NCBI GenBank assembly: GCA_945864585.1
Contig: CAMBCF010000039.1
Location: 1-40,671 of the forward strand
DNA length: 40,671 nucleotides
From: Bordetella parapertussis
GTDB lineage: Bacteria > Pseudomonadota > Gammaproteobacteria > Burkholderiales > SG8-41
Reading direction: 5' to 3'
In this document: positions 1 through 8,653 of the stretch, piece after piece
How the letters are laid out: each line of letters opens with the position of its first letter
How positions within the stretch are numbered: the first letter of the stretch is position 1
Program-made: the position numbers and the translations under genes
Notes under the pieces: generated by a model
Told to the model about the DNA's origin: nothing
Database searches by the model: none
What the model saw: only the letters and a program-made list of their open reading frames with translations

Positions 1-302
1 CACTTTATCAGTGCCATCCGCTATTGAAGGCGCCGGCAAGAAGGTCTCGCGGGAGGTTGGTTGCTGTCGCCGGGGCACAGCATGCCCTATAATGGCGACC
101 TCTCGGTCAGCAAAAGGCGCTGGTTCAGTGCAGCCAGTGACGCCAATCAACTCACTGGCCGCTGCCGCCCCTAGCTGGATACGTTTGGGGGTATCTATGG
201 GGGTATCTGGCTAGGCCACATTGATACCTGTTATTATAAATCAAGGACTTACGGAGCCAATGTGGTTCAGGTTCCGGCACCATTGTTTTCATTGGGATCA
301 AA
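1..302. other. Left-edge region without a recognised gene
   Basis: No coding region could be supported here. The only open frame is a 67-codon stretch without recognisable protein features. Near 187-212 the short sequence GGGGGTATCT occurs twice, separated by a few bases. Such G-rich direct repeats are sometimes seen beside phage-type integrase genes, but no integrase or tRNA is visible, so an attachment-site relic is only a guess. The last ~80 bases are AT-richer and are the likely promoter region of the DUF1178 gene at 303. Confidence 0.3.
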
Positions 303-761
303 ATGATTGTTTATGATCTGGAGTGCGAACACAGCCACCGCTTTGAGGGGTGGTTTGGCTCTGCCGGCGATTTCGATACGCAAGTCGCGGGCAAGATTTT
401 ATTTTGCCCTGTTTGCAACAGCGGCAATGTGGTGCGCCGGCCCAGTGCGTCGTATGTGAACACGGGCGCTGTGAAAAAAGCACCGCGTGAAAAGCAAAAG
501 TCTTCTGCCGCCGGTGTGCCTGAACACTATGCGAATATTTCACCGGAAATGGTCGCCAGGATCATCGAGCACATAGTCAAGAATACCGAAGACGTAGGCC
601 GCAAATTTCCGGAAGAAGCACGCAAGATCCACTACAACGAAGCACCCGAGCGCCACATACGCGGCACGGCTTCGGCGCAGGATATCGAATCGTTGCGCGA
701 TGAAGGCATAGAAGTGGTGTCGCTGCCAATACCGCCGCATCGCGTTACCAAGACGCATTAG
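303..761 (+). CDS. DUF1178 family protein
   Basis: This 152-residue soluble protein matches the DUF1178 family in length and layout. The N-terminus MIVYDLECEHSHRFEGWF is characteristic, and a CPVC pair near residues 36-39 together with Cys8 and nearby His residues suggests a small zinc-binding site, as in rubredoxin-like or zinc-ribbon folds. The middle is basic and Ala/Lys-rich, and the C-terminal half contains a conserved helical segment with HIVKNTEDVGRKFPEEARK. The family is common in proteobacteria and has no established biochemical function. The ATG at 303 is the first start of the frame and agrees with the family N-terminus. The gene stands alone and is convergent with the repeat-protein gene on the minus strand. 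Confidence 0.9.
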   Translation: MIVYDLECEHSHRFEGWFGSAGDFDTQVAGKILFCPVCNSGNVVRRPSASYVNTGAVKKAPREKQKSSAAGVPEHYANISPEMVARIIEHIVKNTEDVGRKFPEEARKIHYNEAPERHIRGTASAQDIESLRDEGIEVVSLPIPPHRVTKTH

Positions 762-767
762 AGGCGC

Positions 768-799
768 CCTTTTCCGGGATCACGGCACGCCGGGAAAGG
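768..799. terminator. Hairpin between convergent genes
   Basis: CCTTTTCCGG at 768-777 pairs with CCGGGAAAGG at 790-799 (10 bp with one G-U wobble, 12-nt loop). It lies just after the DUF1178 stop and overlaps the last codons of the opposing gene. Short A/T runs are built into the stem but there is no long T tract, so it could act as a weak bidirectional terminator. Inferred from structure only. Confidence 0.35.
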
Positions 800-1127
800 A
801 TTCGAGGTACTGCACCTTTACATCGGGAAACGATTTAACGATTTGCACTTTGGTATCGGGAAACGAAGTCACGATCTGCCATTGGCCGCATTTATCCGGA
901 AACGAGTTGACGCGTTGCACTTTGACATCAGGGAACGAAGTGACTTCCTGCACTTTGATATCGGGAAATGAGTTGACGATCTGAATTTTGCCGTAAAGCT
1001 TTTTACCGTTAAAGCTACACGACTGCTTGTCCACGTTGCCCGCGAAAGCAGGAAAATTCGCCCCAGCGGACAACGCAAGTAGTGCGGCTGCGAGGCTATG
1101 GGCAACTGCTGAAGGTGCAGTTTTCAT
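780..1127 (-). CDS. Secreted protein with six SFPD decapeptide repeats
   Basis: This 115-residue protein begins with a clear signal peptide (MKTAPSAVAHSLAAALLALS, cleavage probably after FPAFA near residue 29), so it should be periplasmic or secreted. After a short segment with one Cys it consists almost entirely of a repeat of about ten residues, K-V-Q-x-V-x-S-F-P-D, seen six times; the third-to-fourth junction carries an insertion (KCGQW). The regular alternation of hydrophobic residues suggests a small beta-solenoid or stacked strands. A sequence AGGACTCGCC precedes the ATG at 1127 and provides a Shine-Dalgarno. I have seen similar SFPD/SFAD repeat proteins as uncharacterised bacterial proteins, but no function is known to me. 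It is monocistronic. Confidence 0.75.
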   Translation of the reverse strand: MKTAPSAVAHSLAAALLALSAGANFPAFAGNVDKQSCSFNGKKLYGKIQIVNSFPDIKVQEVTSFPDVKVQRVNSFPDKCGQWQIVTSFPDTKVQIVKSFPDVKVQYLESFPGVP

Positions 1128-1232
1128 GGCGAGTCCTGTGGAATTCCCTTTGGGTGTAGCAGGGATGGAAATCCCTGTGCGTGCGCCGCCTTGCTGTCAA
1201 CTGGCGCCAGAGGGATAGCGCTCGCGCGGGGA

Positions 1233-2201
1233 TTATTTACCCCGCAGTCCCAGTTGCGTCAGCAGTTTTTCCCAGCGCGGAAATTCCTGCTCGATGCGCA
1301 GCCTTAATTGTTCAGGCGTACTGCCTTGCGCCTCGGTGCCGGCAGCGGTGAACTTGTCGCGGACTTCCGGCGTCTGGATCACGGCCACAATTTCACGATT
1401 GAGTTTTTCAATGATGGCCGCGGGCGTGCCGCGCGGTGCGCATACCGAATGCCATGTGCTTATTTCGTAGCCGGGCACGCCCTGTTCGCTGATGGTGGGA
1501 AGCTCCGGCAGTAGTGCCGAGCGCTTGAGTGTCGACACGCCGAGCGCGCGCAGCCGCCCGGTCTTGACGTATTGCATGCCTGCGGCCATGGCTTCGAAGA
1601 CGAACTGGATTTGGCCGCCGAAGAGATCTGTTGCGGCCGGTGCGCTGCCTTTGTAGGGCACATGCACCACGTTGATTCCTGCCATTGAAACGAACAGTGC
1701 TGCCGCCAGATGCGAGGTGCTGCCGGTGCCGGCCGAACCATAGTTAAGCGTGCCGGGCTTCTGCTGCGCGAGGCCGATCAGGTCGTTAACGGATGTCAAT
1801 CCTGAAGCATGCCGTACCAGCAACAAATACGGGACCGTGGCCACCGCACTGATGGGCGCGAAGTCGCGCCGCGCGTCATAAGGCGCTTTGGCGGCCAGCA
1901 AAGGGGCGCTGATCATCGCGCCCACGCTGCACAAACACAGGGTGTAACCGTCGGGCGCCGCCCTCGCCGCCAATTCCACACCCAGCATGCCGCCGGCGCC
2001 GCCACGGTTGTCGACCACCACGGTCTGCCCAACGCGCTCACCTAGGCTTTGCGCCACCATGCGGCCGACCATATCGATGGTGCCGCCAGGTGGAAACGGC
2101 ACAATGAGACGGATAGAGCGCACCGGATAGGCCTGTGCCAGTGTCGACGACGGCAGCAGTAAAGTCAGTGCAATTCCGTATGCGGCAGATCGAACCATCA
2201 A
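1233..2201 (-). CDS. Bug/TctC-family tripartite tricarboxylate binding protein
   Basis: A 322-residue periplasmic solute-binding protein of the Bug (Bordetella uptake gene, TctC) family. It has a signal peptide ending in TLAQA near residue 24, followed by the family hallmark YPVRSIRLIVPFPPGG and VVDNRGGAGGMLG. The central VPYKGSAPAATDLFGGQIQ and LRALGVSTLKRSALLPELPT segments line the ligand pocket in known members. These proteins bind small carboxylates or related compounds and deliver them to TctA/TctB-type membrane proteins, none of which is in the window. The gene is full length for the family and monocistronic, facing away from the BNR-repeat gene. Its ligand cannot be read from sequence. 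Confidence 0.93.
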   Translation of the reverse strand: MMVRSAAYGIALTLLLPSSTLAQAYPVRSIRLIVPFPPGGTIDMVGRMVAQSLGERVGQTVVVDNRGGAGGMLGVELAARAAPDGYTLCLCSVGAMISAPLLAAKAPYDARRDFAPISAVATVPYLLLVRHASGLTSVNDLIGLAQQKPGTLNYGSAGTGSTSHLAAALFVSMAGINVVHVPYKGSAPAATDLFGGQIQFVFEAMAAGMQYVKTGRLRALGVSTLKRSALLPELPTISEQGVPGYEISTWHSVCAPRGTPAAIIEKLNREIVAVIQTPEVRDKFTAAGTEAQGSTPEQLRLRIEQEFPRWEKLLTQLGLRGK

Positions 2202-2253
2202 GTGTTCAGTTTAAGCAGACGCGCCGTTCCAGTCAATGCGCTTGCGCAGGCAC

Positions 2254-2282
2254 TTGACCCGATGAATTCGCCTGACTAGACT
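2254..2282 (+). promoter_or_regulatory. Putative sigma-70 promoter
   Basis: TTGACC (2254-2259) and TAGACT (2277-2282) are separated by exactly 17 bases, 62 bp before the start of the BNR-repeat gene. Good -35, acceptable -10; no experimental support. Confidence 0.5.
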
Positions 2283-2343
2283 CACTCAGGCAGATCCCAC
2301 GCCGCCTTCGATAACCCATTCCGCATTCTGAGAGGAACCCATC

Positions 2344-3426
2344 ATGCCTGACTCACATCCGACGCGCGTCTTCGCCGGCGGCGCGCACTTCAATCTTAAA
2401 AACGGCAAACGCTATCTCGGCGGTTTGTTTCGCAAACCACTGGACGGTGCGTTCAGCGAGTCGCCGTGGCAGTTGTTGAGCGCAGGCCTGCCCGAGAACG
2501 TCGAAGCGCGCGTGGTCGTATTCCATCCCCATGATCGTGATGTGATCTATGCCGGCACGCAGGACGGCCCTTATCGCAGCACCAACGGCGGCGACCATTG
2601 GGAGCGGCTCGACTTTCCCGTGCGCGGCGCGATCATCTGGTCGCTGGCGTTTCATCCGACGCGCCCGCAGGTGATGTACGCGGGCACCGCGCCGGTGGGC
2701 CTTTATCGCAGTGAGGATGGTGGTGATACCTGGAGCAAACTGAGCGGTGCGGTTTCTCCCGATCATTGCCCGATGGATTTTCCGACGCGCACCATCGGCA
2801 TTGCCGTCGATGCCGGGCGTCCAGACGACGTTTATGCGGCGCTCGAAGTCAGCGGCGTGCTGCGCAGCAGCGACGGCGGCGACTCTTGGAGCGATCTGTC
2901 CGCGCCGCTGATCAAGCTCGCGGAGCAGCCGCATTTGAAGAGCCGGCTGAGCAGTGATACCGACGCCTCCGGCATGCTCGACTCACATGCCATCGCGGTC
3001 AGCGCGGCCGCGCCGGGCAATCCGTTTCTGGCGGTGCGCATGGGTGTTTTTCGCAGTGCCGACAGCGGTGCATCCTGGCGCGATATTGAAGTCGGACGTT
3101 ATTCGCCGCTGACCTATTGCCGCGATGTGATGGTGTCGCCGCACGATCCGCGCGTGCTGTATGCGTGCCTGTCCACTTCGGCGCGTGGCAAGGAAGGGTC
3201 GCTCTACCGCAGCGACGACGTAGGCGAGTCTTGGCGCCGCCTCGATCATGGATTCAAGGCCAACGCCACCATGATGTCGTCGGCGACGCATCCGCGCGAT
3301 GCGGCGACCGTATGTTGCGTATCGCGCTGCGGGCAGGTGTTCGCGACCGCAGACACCGGCGCGTCGTGGCAGGAATCGCAGTTGCCGCAGGATGTGCACG
3401 ATGTCTACGCGGTGGCGTGCGGTTAA
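2344..3426 (+). CDS. BNR/Asp-box repeat beta-propeller protein
   Basis: A 360-residue protein built of repeated blades with Asp-box motifs: YRSTNGGDHW, YRSEDGGDTW, LRSSDGGDSW, FRSADSGASW, YRSDDVGESW and FATADTGASW. Each is preceded by a strand such as VIYAGT or VMYAGT. This is the pattern of sialidase-like or sortilin/YCF48-like propellers, often annotated as exo-alpha-sialidase or glycosyl hydrolase, although the repeats alone do not prove catalysis. There is no obvious signal peptide, so it is probably cytoplasmic. AGGA lies upstream of the ATG at 2344, and a sigma-70-like promoter precedes it. The transcript may end at the hairpin at 3466-3493. Confidence 0.85.
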   Translation: MPDSHPTRVFAGGAHFNLKNGKRYLGGLFRKPLDGAFSESPWQLLSAGLPENVEARVVVFHPHDRDVIYAGTQDGPYRSTNGGDHWERLDFPVRGAIIWSLAFHPTRPQVMYAGTAPVGLYRSEDGGDTWSKLSGAVSPDHCPMDFPTRTIGIAVDAGRPDDVYAALEVSGVLRSSDGGDSWSDLSAPLIKLAEQPHLKSRLSSDTDASGMLDSHAIAVSAAAPGNPFLAVRMGVFRSADSGASWRDIEVGRYSPLTYCRDVMVSPHDPRVLYACLSTSARGKEGSLYRSDDVGESWRRLDHGFKANATMMSSATHPRDAATVCCVSRCGQVFATADTGASWQESQLPQDVHDVYAVACG

Positions 3427-3465
3427 GGCGCTGGTTACTCCGGCTTGATGCCTGATGCCGTGATG

Positions 3466-3493
3466 AATTACTGCCATTGATGTGGCAGTAATT
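3466..3493 (+). terminator. Perfect 11-bp hairpin between two genes
   Basis: AATTACTGCCA (3466-3476) and TGGCAGTAATT (3483-3493) form a perfect 11-bp stem with a 6-nt loop. It lies between the BNR-repeat gene and the hydrolase GTG at 3502. No T tract follows, so it may be a weak terminator, an mRNA-stabilising hairpin or an operator. Confidence 0.4.
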
Positions 3494-3501
3494 TATATCA
3501 A

Positions 3502-4266
3502 GTGATCCTCTCACAACAAACCGCAGGTAACGGCCCGCCCCTGGTTTTGATCCACGGCGGCATGGGTTCGGTCAATCACTGGCATCGCAATTTCGATGCG
3601 CTGGCACAGCACTACACCGTGCATGCGCTGGATATGCCGGGTTATGGCGAATCGCCCACCATACCCAAGGATTTGCCCAGAGACGATTTTGTAGCGCTGG
3701 TGGTTGACGGGCTGAACGCCACGGTGCCGGCGGGCTCGTTCAGGCTTGCCGGATTTTCACTCGGCGGCATCATTGCAGCGTTGTGCGCCGCGCGCATGGG
3801 CCCACGCGTCCACAAACTCTCGTTGCTGGGGCCGGGCGGCTTCGGCGGCGAGCAGCCCGATCTGGGCATGAAGAAAATTCCGCATGCCAGGGTAGGCGTA
3901 GCCGTGATGCGCGAGGTGCTGGCGCATAACCTGCGAGCGATGATGATTGCAGACCCGGCTGCGGTGACCGAGGAGGCTGTTGATCTGCACCTGGTTAACG
4001 TGCAGCGCACGCGCTACGACGGCCGTCACGTGAGCCTGACGCCACACTTGCTGGCACAGTGTTTGGAGCAAATGACCTGCCCCGCGCAAATCATCTGGGG
4101 CGCAGCCGACGCATTGTGCCAACCGACGCTGCAGCCACGCGTCGATGAGTGCCGCGCCGCCATGCCGGGCATACGCACCGACACCATAGCGGGCGCGGGA
4201 CATTGGGTAATGTATGAGGCAGCGGATCAGGTCAACGCATCCTTGCTAGATTTTATGAAAGATTAA
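3502..4266 (+). CDS. Alpha/beta-fold hydrolase
   Basis: A 254-residue alpha/beta hydrolase. The oxyanion-hole motif LIHGGMGS is near residues 16-23, the nucleophile elbow GFSLGG is near 83-88 with Ser as nucleophile, an Asp in WGAADALCQP is the likely acid, and GAGHWVMYEA supplies the His near residue 234. The spacing fits meta-cleavage-product hydrolases and related esterases; the substrate is not predictable. The start is GTG at 3502 because no upstream ATG is in frame and the N-terminus fits the family. The preceding 11-bp hairpin lies only 8 bases upstream and could influence translation. It is followed by an AT-rich gap and a glycosyltransferase on the same strand. Confidence 0.88.
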   Translation: MILSQQTAGNGPPLVLIHGGMGSVNHWHRNFDALAQHYTVHALDMPGYGESPTIPKDLPRDDFVALVVDGLNATVPAGSFRLAGFSLGGIIAALCAARMGPRVHKLSLLGPGGFGGEQPDLGMKKIPHARVGVAVMREVLAHNLRAMMIADPAAVTEEAVDLHLVNVQRTRYDGRHVSLTPHLLAQCLEQMTCPAQIIWGAADALCQPTLQPRVDECRAAMPGIRTDTIAGAGHWVMYEAADQVNASLLDFMKD

Positions 4267-4315
4267 AATAGTAAATTAAAACAATAGGTTATATTATTTA
4301 CTGTAGAAGCGCCTC

Positions 4316-5536
4316 ATGCAGCTGCTGTTTGTGCACCAGAATTTTCCGGGGCAGTTCAAGCACCTGGCGCCCGCGCTGGCGCATGCGGGTCATGAGGTGC
4401 GGGCACTGGCGATTGATGGCGCAGGGTTGACGCAAATTCCGATGGTGCGATATGCGGCCGGCCGCGGCTCCAGCCGCGAAATTCATCCGCTGGCTGCCGA
4501 CTTCGAAACCAAGCTGATACGCGCTGACGCCTGCGCGGCGGCCGCAGTGAAGATGAAAAATGCCGGCTACAAGCCGGATGTGATATTTGCCAATCCCGGC
4601 TGGGGCGAGAGCCTGTTTCTCAAAGACGTGTGGCCGGACGCGAAGTTGCTGGCGCTGCTGGAGTTTTTTTACGCCACGCGCGATCGCGATGTAAATTTTG
4701 ATCCCGAGTTTGCTATACACGACATCGGCAACGATGCGCGTGTGCGGGTGAAAAACGCCAACCTGTTGCTGACACTGGAAAGCATGGATTGGGGCGTCAC
4801 TCCCACGCACTATCAGCACAGCACCATGCCGCTCGCGTACGCCAATCGTATCAGCGTGGTGTTCGATGGCATTGATACGCAGAGCGTGTGCCCGGATGCT
4901 GCGGCAACGTTCACACTGCCCGGCAAAACCCTGCGCGCGGGCGACGAAGTGCTGACCTTTGTCAATCGCAATCTCGAACCCTATCGCGGCTATCACCGTT
5001 TTATGCGGGCGCTGCCGCGAGTATTGCGCGAACGGCCCAACGCGACTGTGCTCATCGTCGGCGGCGATGAGGTCTCTTACGGGGCCAAAGCGCCAGAGGG
5101 CGCCACCTGGAAGCAGATGTTCTGGGATGAAGTTAAACACGAAACGGACGCGAGCCGAGTGCATTTTCTCGGGCGCATACCTTACGCCGCGTATGTGAAC
5201 GTGCTGCAGGTATCGATGTGCCACGTCTATCTGACCTATCCGTTTGTGCTGGGGTGGAGCTGCATCGAGGCGATGAGCGCCGGCTGCCTGGTGGTGGGCA
5301 GCGCTACCGCACCGGTTGAAGAAGTCATTACGCACGGCAACAACGGCTTATTGGTGGATTTTTTTGACGACAGCGCGCTGGCAGCCACGGTGATAGATGC
5401 GCTGGCGAGTCCGGCGAAGTACGCGCACTTGCGTGCTGCGGCGCGCGCCACGGCGGTGCAGCGTTACGATCTGGCGAGTGTGTGTTTGCCGCAGCAGGTG
5501 CAGTTGCTTGAGAGGCTGGCGGCAGGGGCGCTGTAG
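4316..5536 (+). CDS. Glycosyltransferase family 4 protein
   Basis: A 406-residue GT-B fold glycosyltransferase. The N-terminal MQLLFVHQNFPGQFKHL is typical of a GT4 subfamily that opens with the acceptor-side Rossmann domain. The C-terminal half has the donor-binding signature, with FLGRIPYAAYVNVLQVSMCHVY and the E-x7-E-like region GWSCIEAMSAGCLVVGSATAPVEEV. It should transfer a sugar from a nucleotide donor to an unknown acceptor. No other polysaccharide genes are nearby, so it appears to be an isolated copy. The ATG at 4316 is the first in frame. The upstream 50 bases are AT-rich, possibly a promoter. Confidence 0.9.
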   Translation: MQLLFVHQNFPGQFKHLAPALAHAGHEVRALAIDGAGLTQIPMVRYAAGRGSSREIHPLAADFETKLIRADACAAAAVKMKNAGYKPDVIFANPGWGESLFLKDVWPDAKLLALLEFFYATRDRDVNFDPEFAIHDIGNDARVRVKNANLLLTLESMDWGVTPTHYQHSTMPLAYANRISVVFDGIDTQSVCPDAAATFTLPGKTLRAGDEVLTFVNRNLEPYRGYHRFMRALPRVLRERPNATVLIVGGDEVSYGAKAPEGATWKQMFWDEVKHETDASRVHFLGRIPYAAYVNVLQVSMCHVYLTYPFVLGWSCIEAMSAGCLVVGSATAPVEEVITHGNNGLLVDFFDDSALAATVIDALASPAKYAHLRAAARATAVQRYDLASVCLPQQVQLLERLAAGAL

Positions 5537-5557
5537 CGAGCGCGACGCAGGGTTTTC

Positions 5558-5586
5558 TTGACCAGTGGCGCCTGTGCCTCTATAGT
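5558..5586 (+). promoter_or_regulatory. Putative sigma-70 promoter
   Basis: TTGACC (5558-5563), a 17-base spacer, then TATAGT (5581-5586). It lies 35 bp before the TTG start of the molybdenum hydroxylase gene, giving a very short leader. It is one of the best promoter matches in the window. Confidence 0.6.
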
Positions 5587-5620
5587 CTGAATCGGTAAAT
5601 TCTTCGCACCGACCCCTCAT

Positions 5621-7984
5621 TTGAACTCACACCAACGCGGTTACATCGGCGCCTCACTGCCGCGCGCCAACGCCAAGCGCCTGCTGGCCGGGCGCGGGCA
5701 GTATGTTGACGACGTGCAATTGCCGCGCATGCTGCACGCCGCGGTGTTACGCAGCCCGCATGCGCATGCGCGTATCACGCGGCTGGATGTCGCGGCAGCG
5801 GCCACGGCGTCCGGTGTGGTGCGCGTGATCACCGGCGCTGACGTGGCCGCGTTATGCAAACCCTACGTCGGCGTGCTGAAACACATCAAAGGCATGCAGT
5901 CAGCGCCGCAACTGCCGCTGGCGCTGGACGTGGCGCGCTGGCAGGGTGAGCCGGTGGCGATGGTGGTGGCGCAGTCGCGGGCACAGGCTGAAGATGCGTT
6001 GCAGCACATCGCTGTGGATTATCAGGCATTGCCGGCGGTGACGGATATCGAAACCGCGCTCGATGCGGATACGCCGCTGATTCACCCACAGCTCGGCAGC
6101 AATCTGTGCGTGGCGCGTTTTATTGATAGCGGCAGGGTGGACGAGGTTTTTGCTACGGCGGAGCATGTGCTCGAAGCCACGTTTAGCACTGCGCGTCACA
6201 CGCCGGTGACGCTGGAATCGCGCACCATCCTCGTGGATTACAACGCGGCCGATGCGCAACTGACCGTGTGGCATTCGACCCAAGTGCCGTACATGATGCA
6301 ATGGATCATCGCGCATCATTTCAGCCTGGCGGAAAACAAGGTGCGGGTGATCGCCCCCGATGTCGGCGGGGCATTCGGTTTGAAAATTCATACCTACGGC
6401 GATGATATGGCGACGGTAGCGGCGGCGCTGCTGAGCGGGCGCCCAGTGAAATTCGTTGCCGACCGCCTGGAATCTTTTGCATCGGATTTTCATGCGCGCG
6501 GGCACCGTGTGAAAGTGCGCTGCGCGGTGTCGAGCGCCGGTGACATACTGGCGTTTGACGTGGACGACGTCTATGGCATCGGCCCGTATTCGGGCTACCC
6601 GCGCGGCGGCGCGAATGAAGGCATCCATGTCAGCAATCTTACCGGCGGGCCGTACCGGCAACGTGTGTATCGTGCACGTGCGCGAGCAGTGTTTCAAAAC
6701 AAAGGCATGTACGGCCAGTATCGCGCGGTCGGGCATCCGGTGGTGTGTGCGGTAACGGAGAGCATGGTCGATCTCGCGGCCGATGCGGTGGGCATGGACC
6801 CAGCTGAATTCCGGCGGCGCAATTACATTGCGGACAACGCGTACCCCTATACCACCGCCAGTGGCGTGACCTTTGAGAAACTTTCGCAGCATGAGTCGCT
6901 GGACAAGCTTCTCGCGTTGATGGATTACAAGACGCTGAGAGCAGAGCAGGCCGCGCTGCGCAAGCAGGGCGTGTATCGCGGCATCGGCCTTGCAAGTTTT
7001 GTCGAAAACTCCATGTCGTCTTCAGCCACCTATGGACAGGGCGGGGCATCGATAGCCTCGCAGGACGCCTGCACCATACGGCTGATGCCGACGGGCGGCA
7101 TCACCGTCGCCACCAGTCTCACCGAATTCGGACAGGGCGCGCACGCGGTTGCCGCGCAGGTGGCGGCAACCGCGGTGGGTGTTTCCATCGAACACGTGCG
7201 TGTGATCATGGGCGATACGGAGAGCACGCCGTATGGCGGCGGCAACTGGGGTTCGCGCGGCACTGGCATCGGCGGTGAGGCAGTACTGCAAACGGGCAAA
7301 GCGCTGCGCGCGAACATTCTTAATTTCGTGGCGCGCCTGAGCGAATCCGAGGCGTCGCTGCTGGACGTGCGCGACGGCAATGTGGTGGATGCCGCCAGCG
7401 GCGAGCTCAAAATGTCGCTGGAAGAAGTGGCGCGTACCGCGTACTTCCGCACTGAACAAGTGCCCAAGGATTATCAACCCGAACTCACCGTCACCCGCAG
7501 CTTTGCGCAGAAACACTATGCAGGCGTATTTACCAACGGCATCCACGCCAGTTACCTCGAGGTCGATCCCGAAACCGGGTTCGTCACGCTGCTTAAGCAT
7601 TGGGTGATCGATGATGCCGGTACCGTGGTCAATCCACTGCTGGTGGATGAACAAATTCGCGGTGGCGTGGTGCAGGGCATCGGCGCAGCGCTGTTTGAAC
7701 AGTGCCTCTATAGCGACGAAGGGCAATTGTTGAACGGCACACTGGCCGATTACCTGGTGCCGATGGCGGGCGAAATGCCGGATATAGTTGTGGGGCACAC
7801 GTATTCACCGACCAAGGTCTCGGAACTCGGTGCGCGCGGCGCGGGCGAAGCCGGCACGGCGGGCGCACCGGCCGCATTGATGAACGCCATCAATGATGCG
7901 CTAAAGCCGTTCAAAGCGCGGGTGACAGCGCAGCCGTTTACGCCAGAGCGTATTTTGCGCGCGCTGGGAAGCGTCTCTGCGTGA
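5621..7984 (+). CDS. Xanthine dehydrogenase-family molybdopterin-binding subunit
   Basis: This 787-residue protein is the large subunit of a molybdenum hydroxylase (CoxL/XdhB-like aldehyde oxidase family). The N-terminal domain LLAGRGQYVDDVQLPRML is typical. The cofactor-binding GGAFGLK is near residues 249-255, and the loop MYGQYRAVGHP near 363 replaces the CO-dehydrogenase AYXCSFR motif, so it is not a form-I CO dehydrogenase. The catalytic Glu is in GARGAGEAGT (residue ~743). Such enzymes normally need small 2Fe-2S and FAD subunits (CoxS, CoxM); none is adjacent here. TTG at 5621 is chosen because the expected N-terminus starts there and the first ATG is 34 codons inside the domain. The stop overlaps the nuclease start by 4 bases. 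Confidence 0.88.
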   Translation: MNSHQRGYIGASLPRANAKRLLAGRGQYVDDVQLPRMLHAAVLRSPHAHARITRLDVAAAATASGVVRVITGADVAALCKPYVGVLKHIKGMQSAPQLPLALDVARWQGEPVAMVVAQSRAQAEDALQHIAVDYQALPAVTDIETALDADTPLIHPQLGSNLCVARFIDSGRVDEVFATAEHVLEATFSTARHTPVTLESRTILVDYNAADAQLTVWHSTQVPYMMQWIIAHHFSLAENKVRVIAPDVGGAFGLKIHTYGDDMATVAAALLSGRPVKFVADRLESFASDFHARGHRVKVRCAVSSAGDILAFDVDDVYGIGPYSGYPRGGANEGIHVSNLTGGPYRQRVYRARARAVFQNKGMYGQYRAVGHPVVCAVTESMVDLAADAVGMDPAEFRRRNYIADNAYPYTTASGVTFEKLSQHESLDKLLALMDYKTLRAEQAALRKQGVYRGIGLASFVENSMSSSATYGQGGASIASQDACTIRLMPTGGITVATSLTEFGQGAHAVAAQVAATAVGVSIEHVRVIMGDTESTPYGGGNWGSRGTGIGGEAVLQTGKALRANILNFVARLSESEASLLDVRDGNVVDAASGELKMSLEEVARTAYFRTEQVPKDYQPELTVTRSFAQKHYAGVFTNGIHASYLEVDPETGFVTLLKHWVIDDAGTVVNPLLVDEQIRGGVVQGIGAALFEQCLYSDEGQLLNGTLADYLVPMAGEMPDIVVGHTYSPTKVSELGARGAGEAGTAGAPAALMNAINDALKPFKARVTAQPFTPERILRALGSVSA

Positions 7985-8616
7985 GAACAGCCGCCGTAGC
8001 GCTGCTGTTTTTGGGATTAGCGGCGTCCACAAAAGCCGCAACCTTCACCGCGCAAGTTATCGCCGTAATCGATGGCGACACCGTCATCGTGCAACAGGCG
8101 CGCAAGAAAACCACGATCCGCCTGGCGGGCATTGACGCGCCGGAAAAATTGCAGGCGTTCGGCCCCGCATCGCGCGAGACACTGGCGGCGCTGGTGCTGC
8201 GCAAGACAGTGCGCGTTACCGCCAAAACCGTGGATGACTACGGGCGCGTGGTTGGCGTGTTGCAGTCCGGACGCGTCAATGTGAACGAGGAACAACTGCG
8301 TCGCGGCATGGCGTGGGAATATTCACACCACCATTCCGACAAGGCGTTGCTTGCCTTGCAAGCGGAGGCGCAGCGCGCACGGCTCGGTTTGTGGGCGAGC
8401 GCCAACCCCGTGCCGCCGTGGGATTTTCGCAAAGCGCACGCGCCCACGCGCGCGCTTGATGCGGCAGCCGGCGCCTGCGGCAAAAAGCGCTATTGTTCGC
8501 AGATGGTGACGTGCGAGGAAGCCCGATATTATTTTACCCAATGCCGCATAAAAACTCTGGACAAAAACGGCGACGGCGTGCCGTGCGAAAATCTGTGCAG
8601 GCCGAAGGTGCGTTGA
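7981..8616 (+). CDS. Secreted thermonuclease-like nuclease with excalibur domain
   Basis: A 211-residue protein with a signal peptide (cleavage after STKA, near residue 19). It has a staphylococcal-nuclease domain including VIDGDTVIVQ, RLAGIDAPE and a GRVVGVL strand, with the Asp, Arg and Glu residues expected for Ca-dependent phosphodiester cleavage. The C-terminal ~40 residues contain four Cys and the DKNGDGVPCENLC calcium-binding signature of the excalibur domain. It probably acts in the periplasm or outside the cell. The start is GTG at 7981, overlapping the upstream stop (GTGA), which suggests translational coupling with the molybdenum hydroxylase gene, although the two functions have no obvious link. 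Confidence 0.9.
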   Translation: MRTAAVALLFLGLAASTKAATFTAQVIAVIDGDTVIVQQARKKTTIRLAGIDAPEKLQAFGPASRETLAALVLRKTVRVTAKTVDDYGRVVGVLQSGRVNVNEEQLRRGMAWEYSHHHSDKALLALQAEAQRARLGLWASANPVPPWDFRKAHAPTRALDAAAGACGKKRYCSQMVTCEEARYYFTQCRIKTLDKNGDGVPCENLCRPKVR

Positions 8617-8653
8617 CGGTGTAGATGGCAGGTAGCAGATACAGGATCAATAA

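Noticed and set aside
241-290. tRNA 3' end near GGTTCAGGTTCCGGCACCA
   Set aside because: No acceptor, D or anticodon arm can be drawn upstream, and the T-loop consensus is not met.
4298-5335. Long 345-codon frame opposite the glycosyltransferase
   Set aside because: Rich in His, Arg and Gln without domain pattern; it is the antisense shadow of a clear glycosyltransferase gene.
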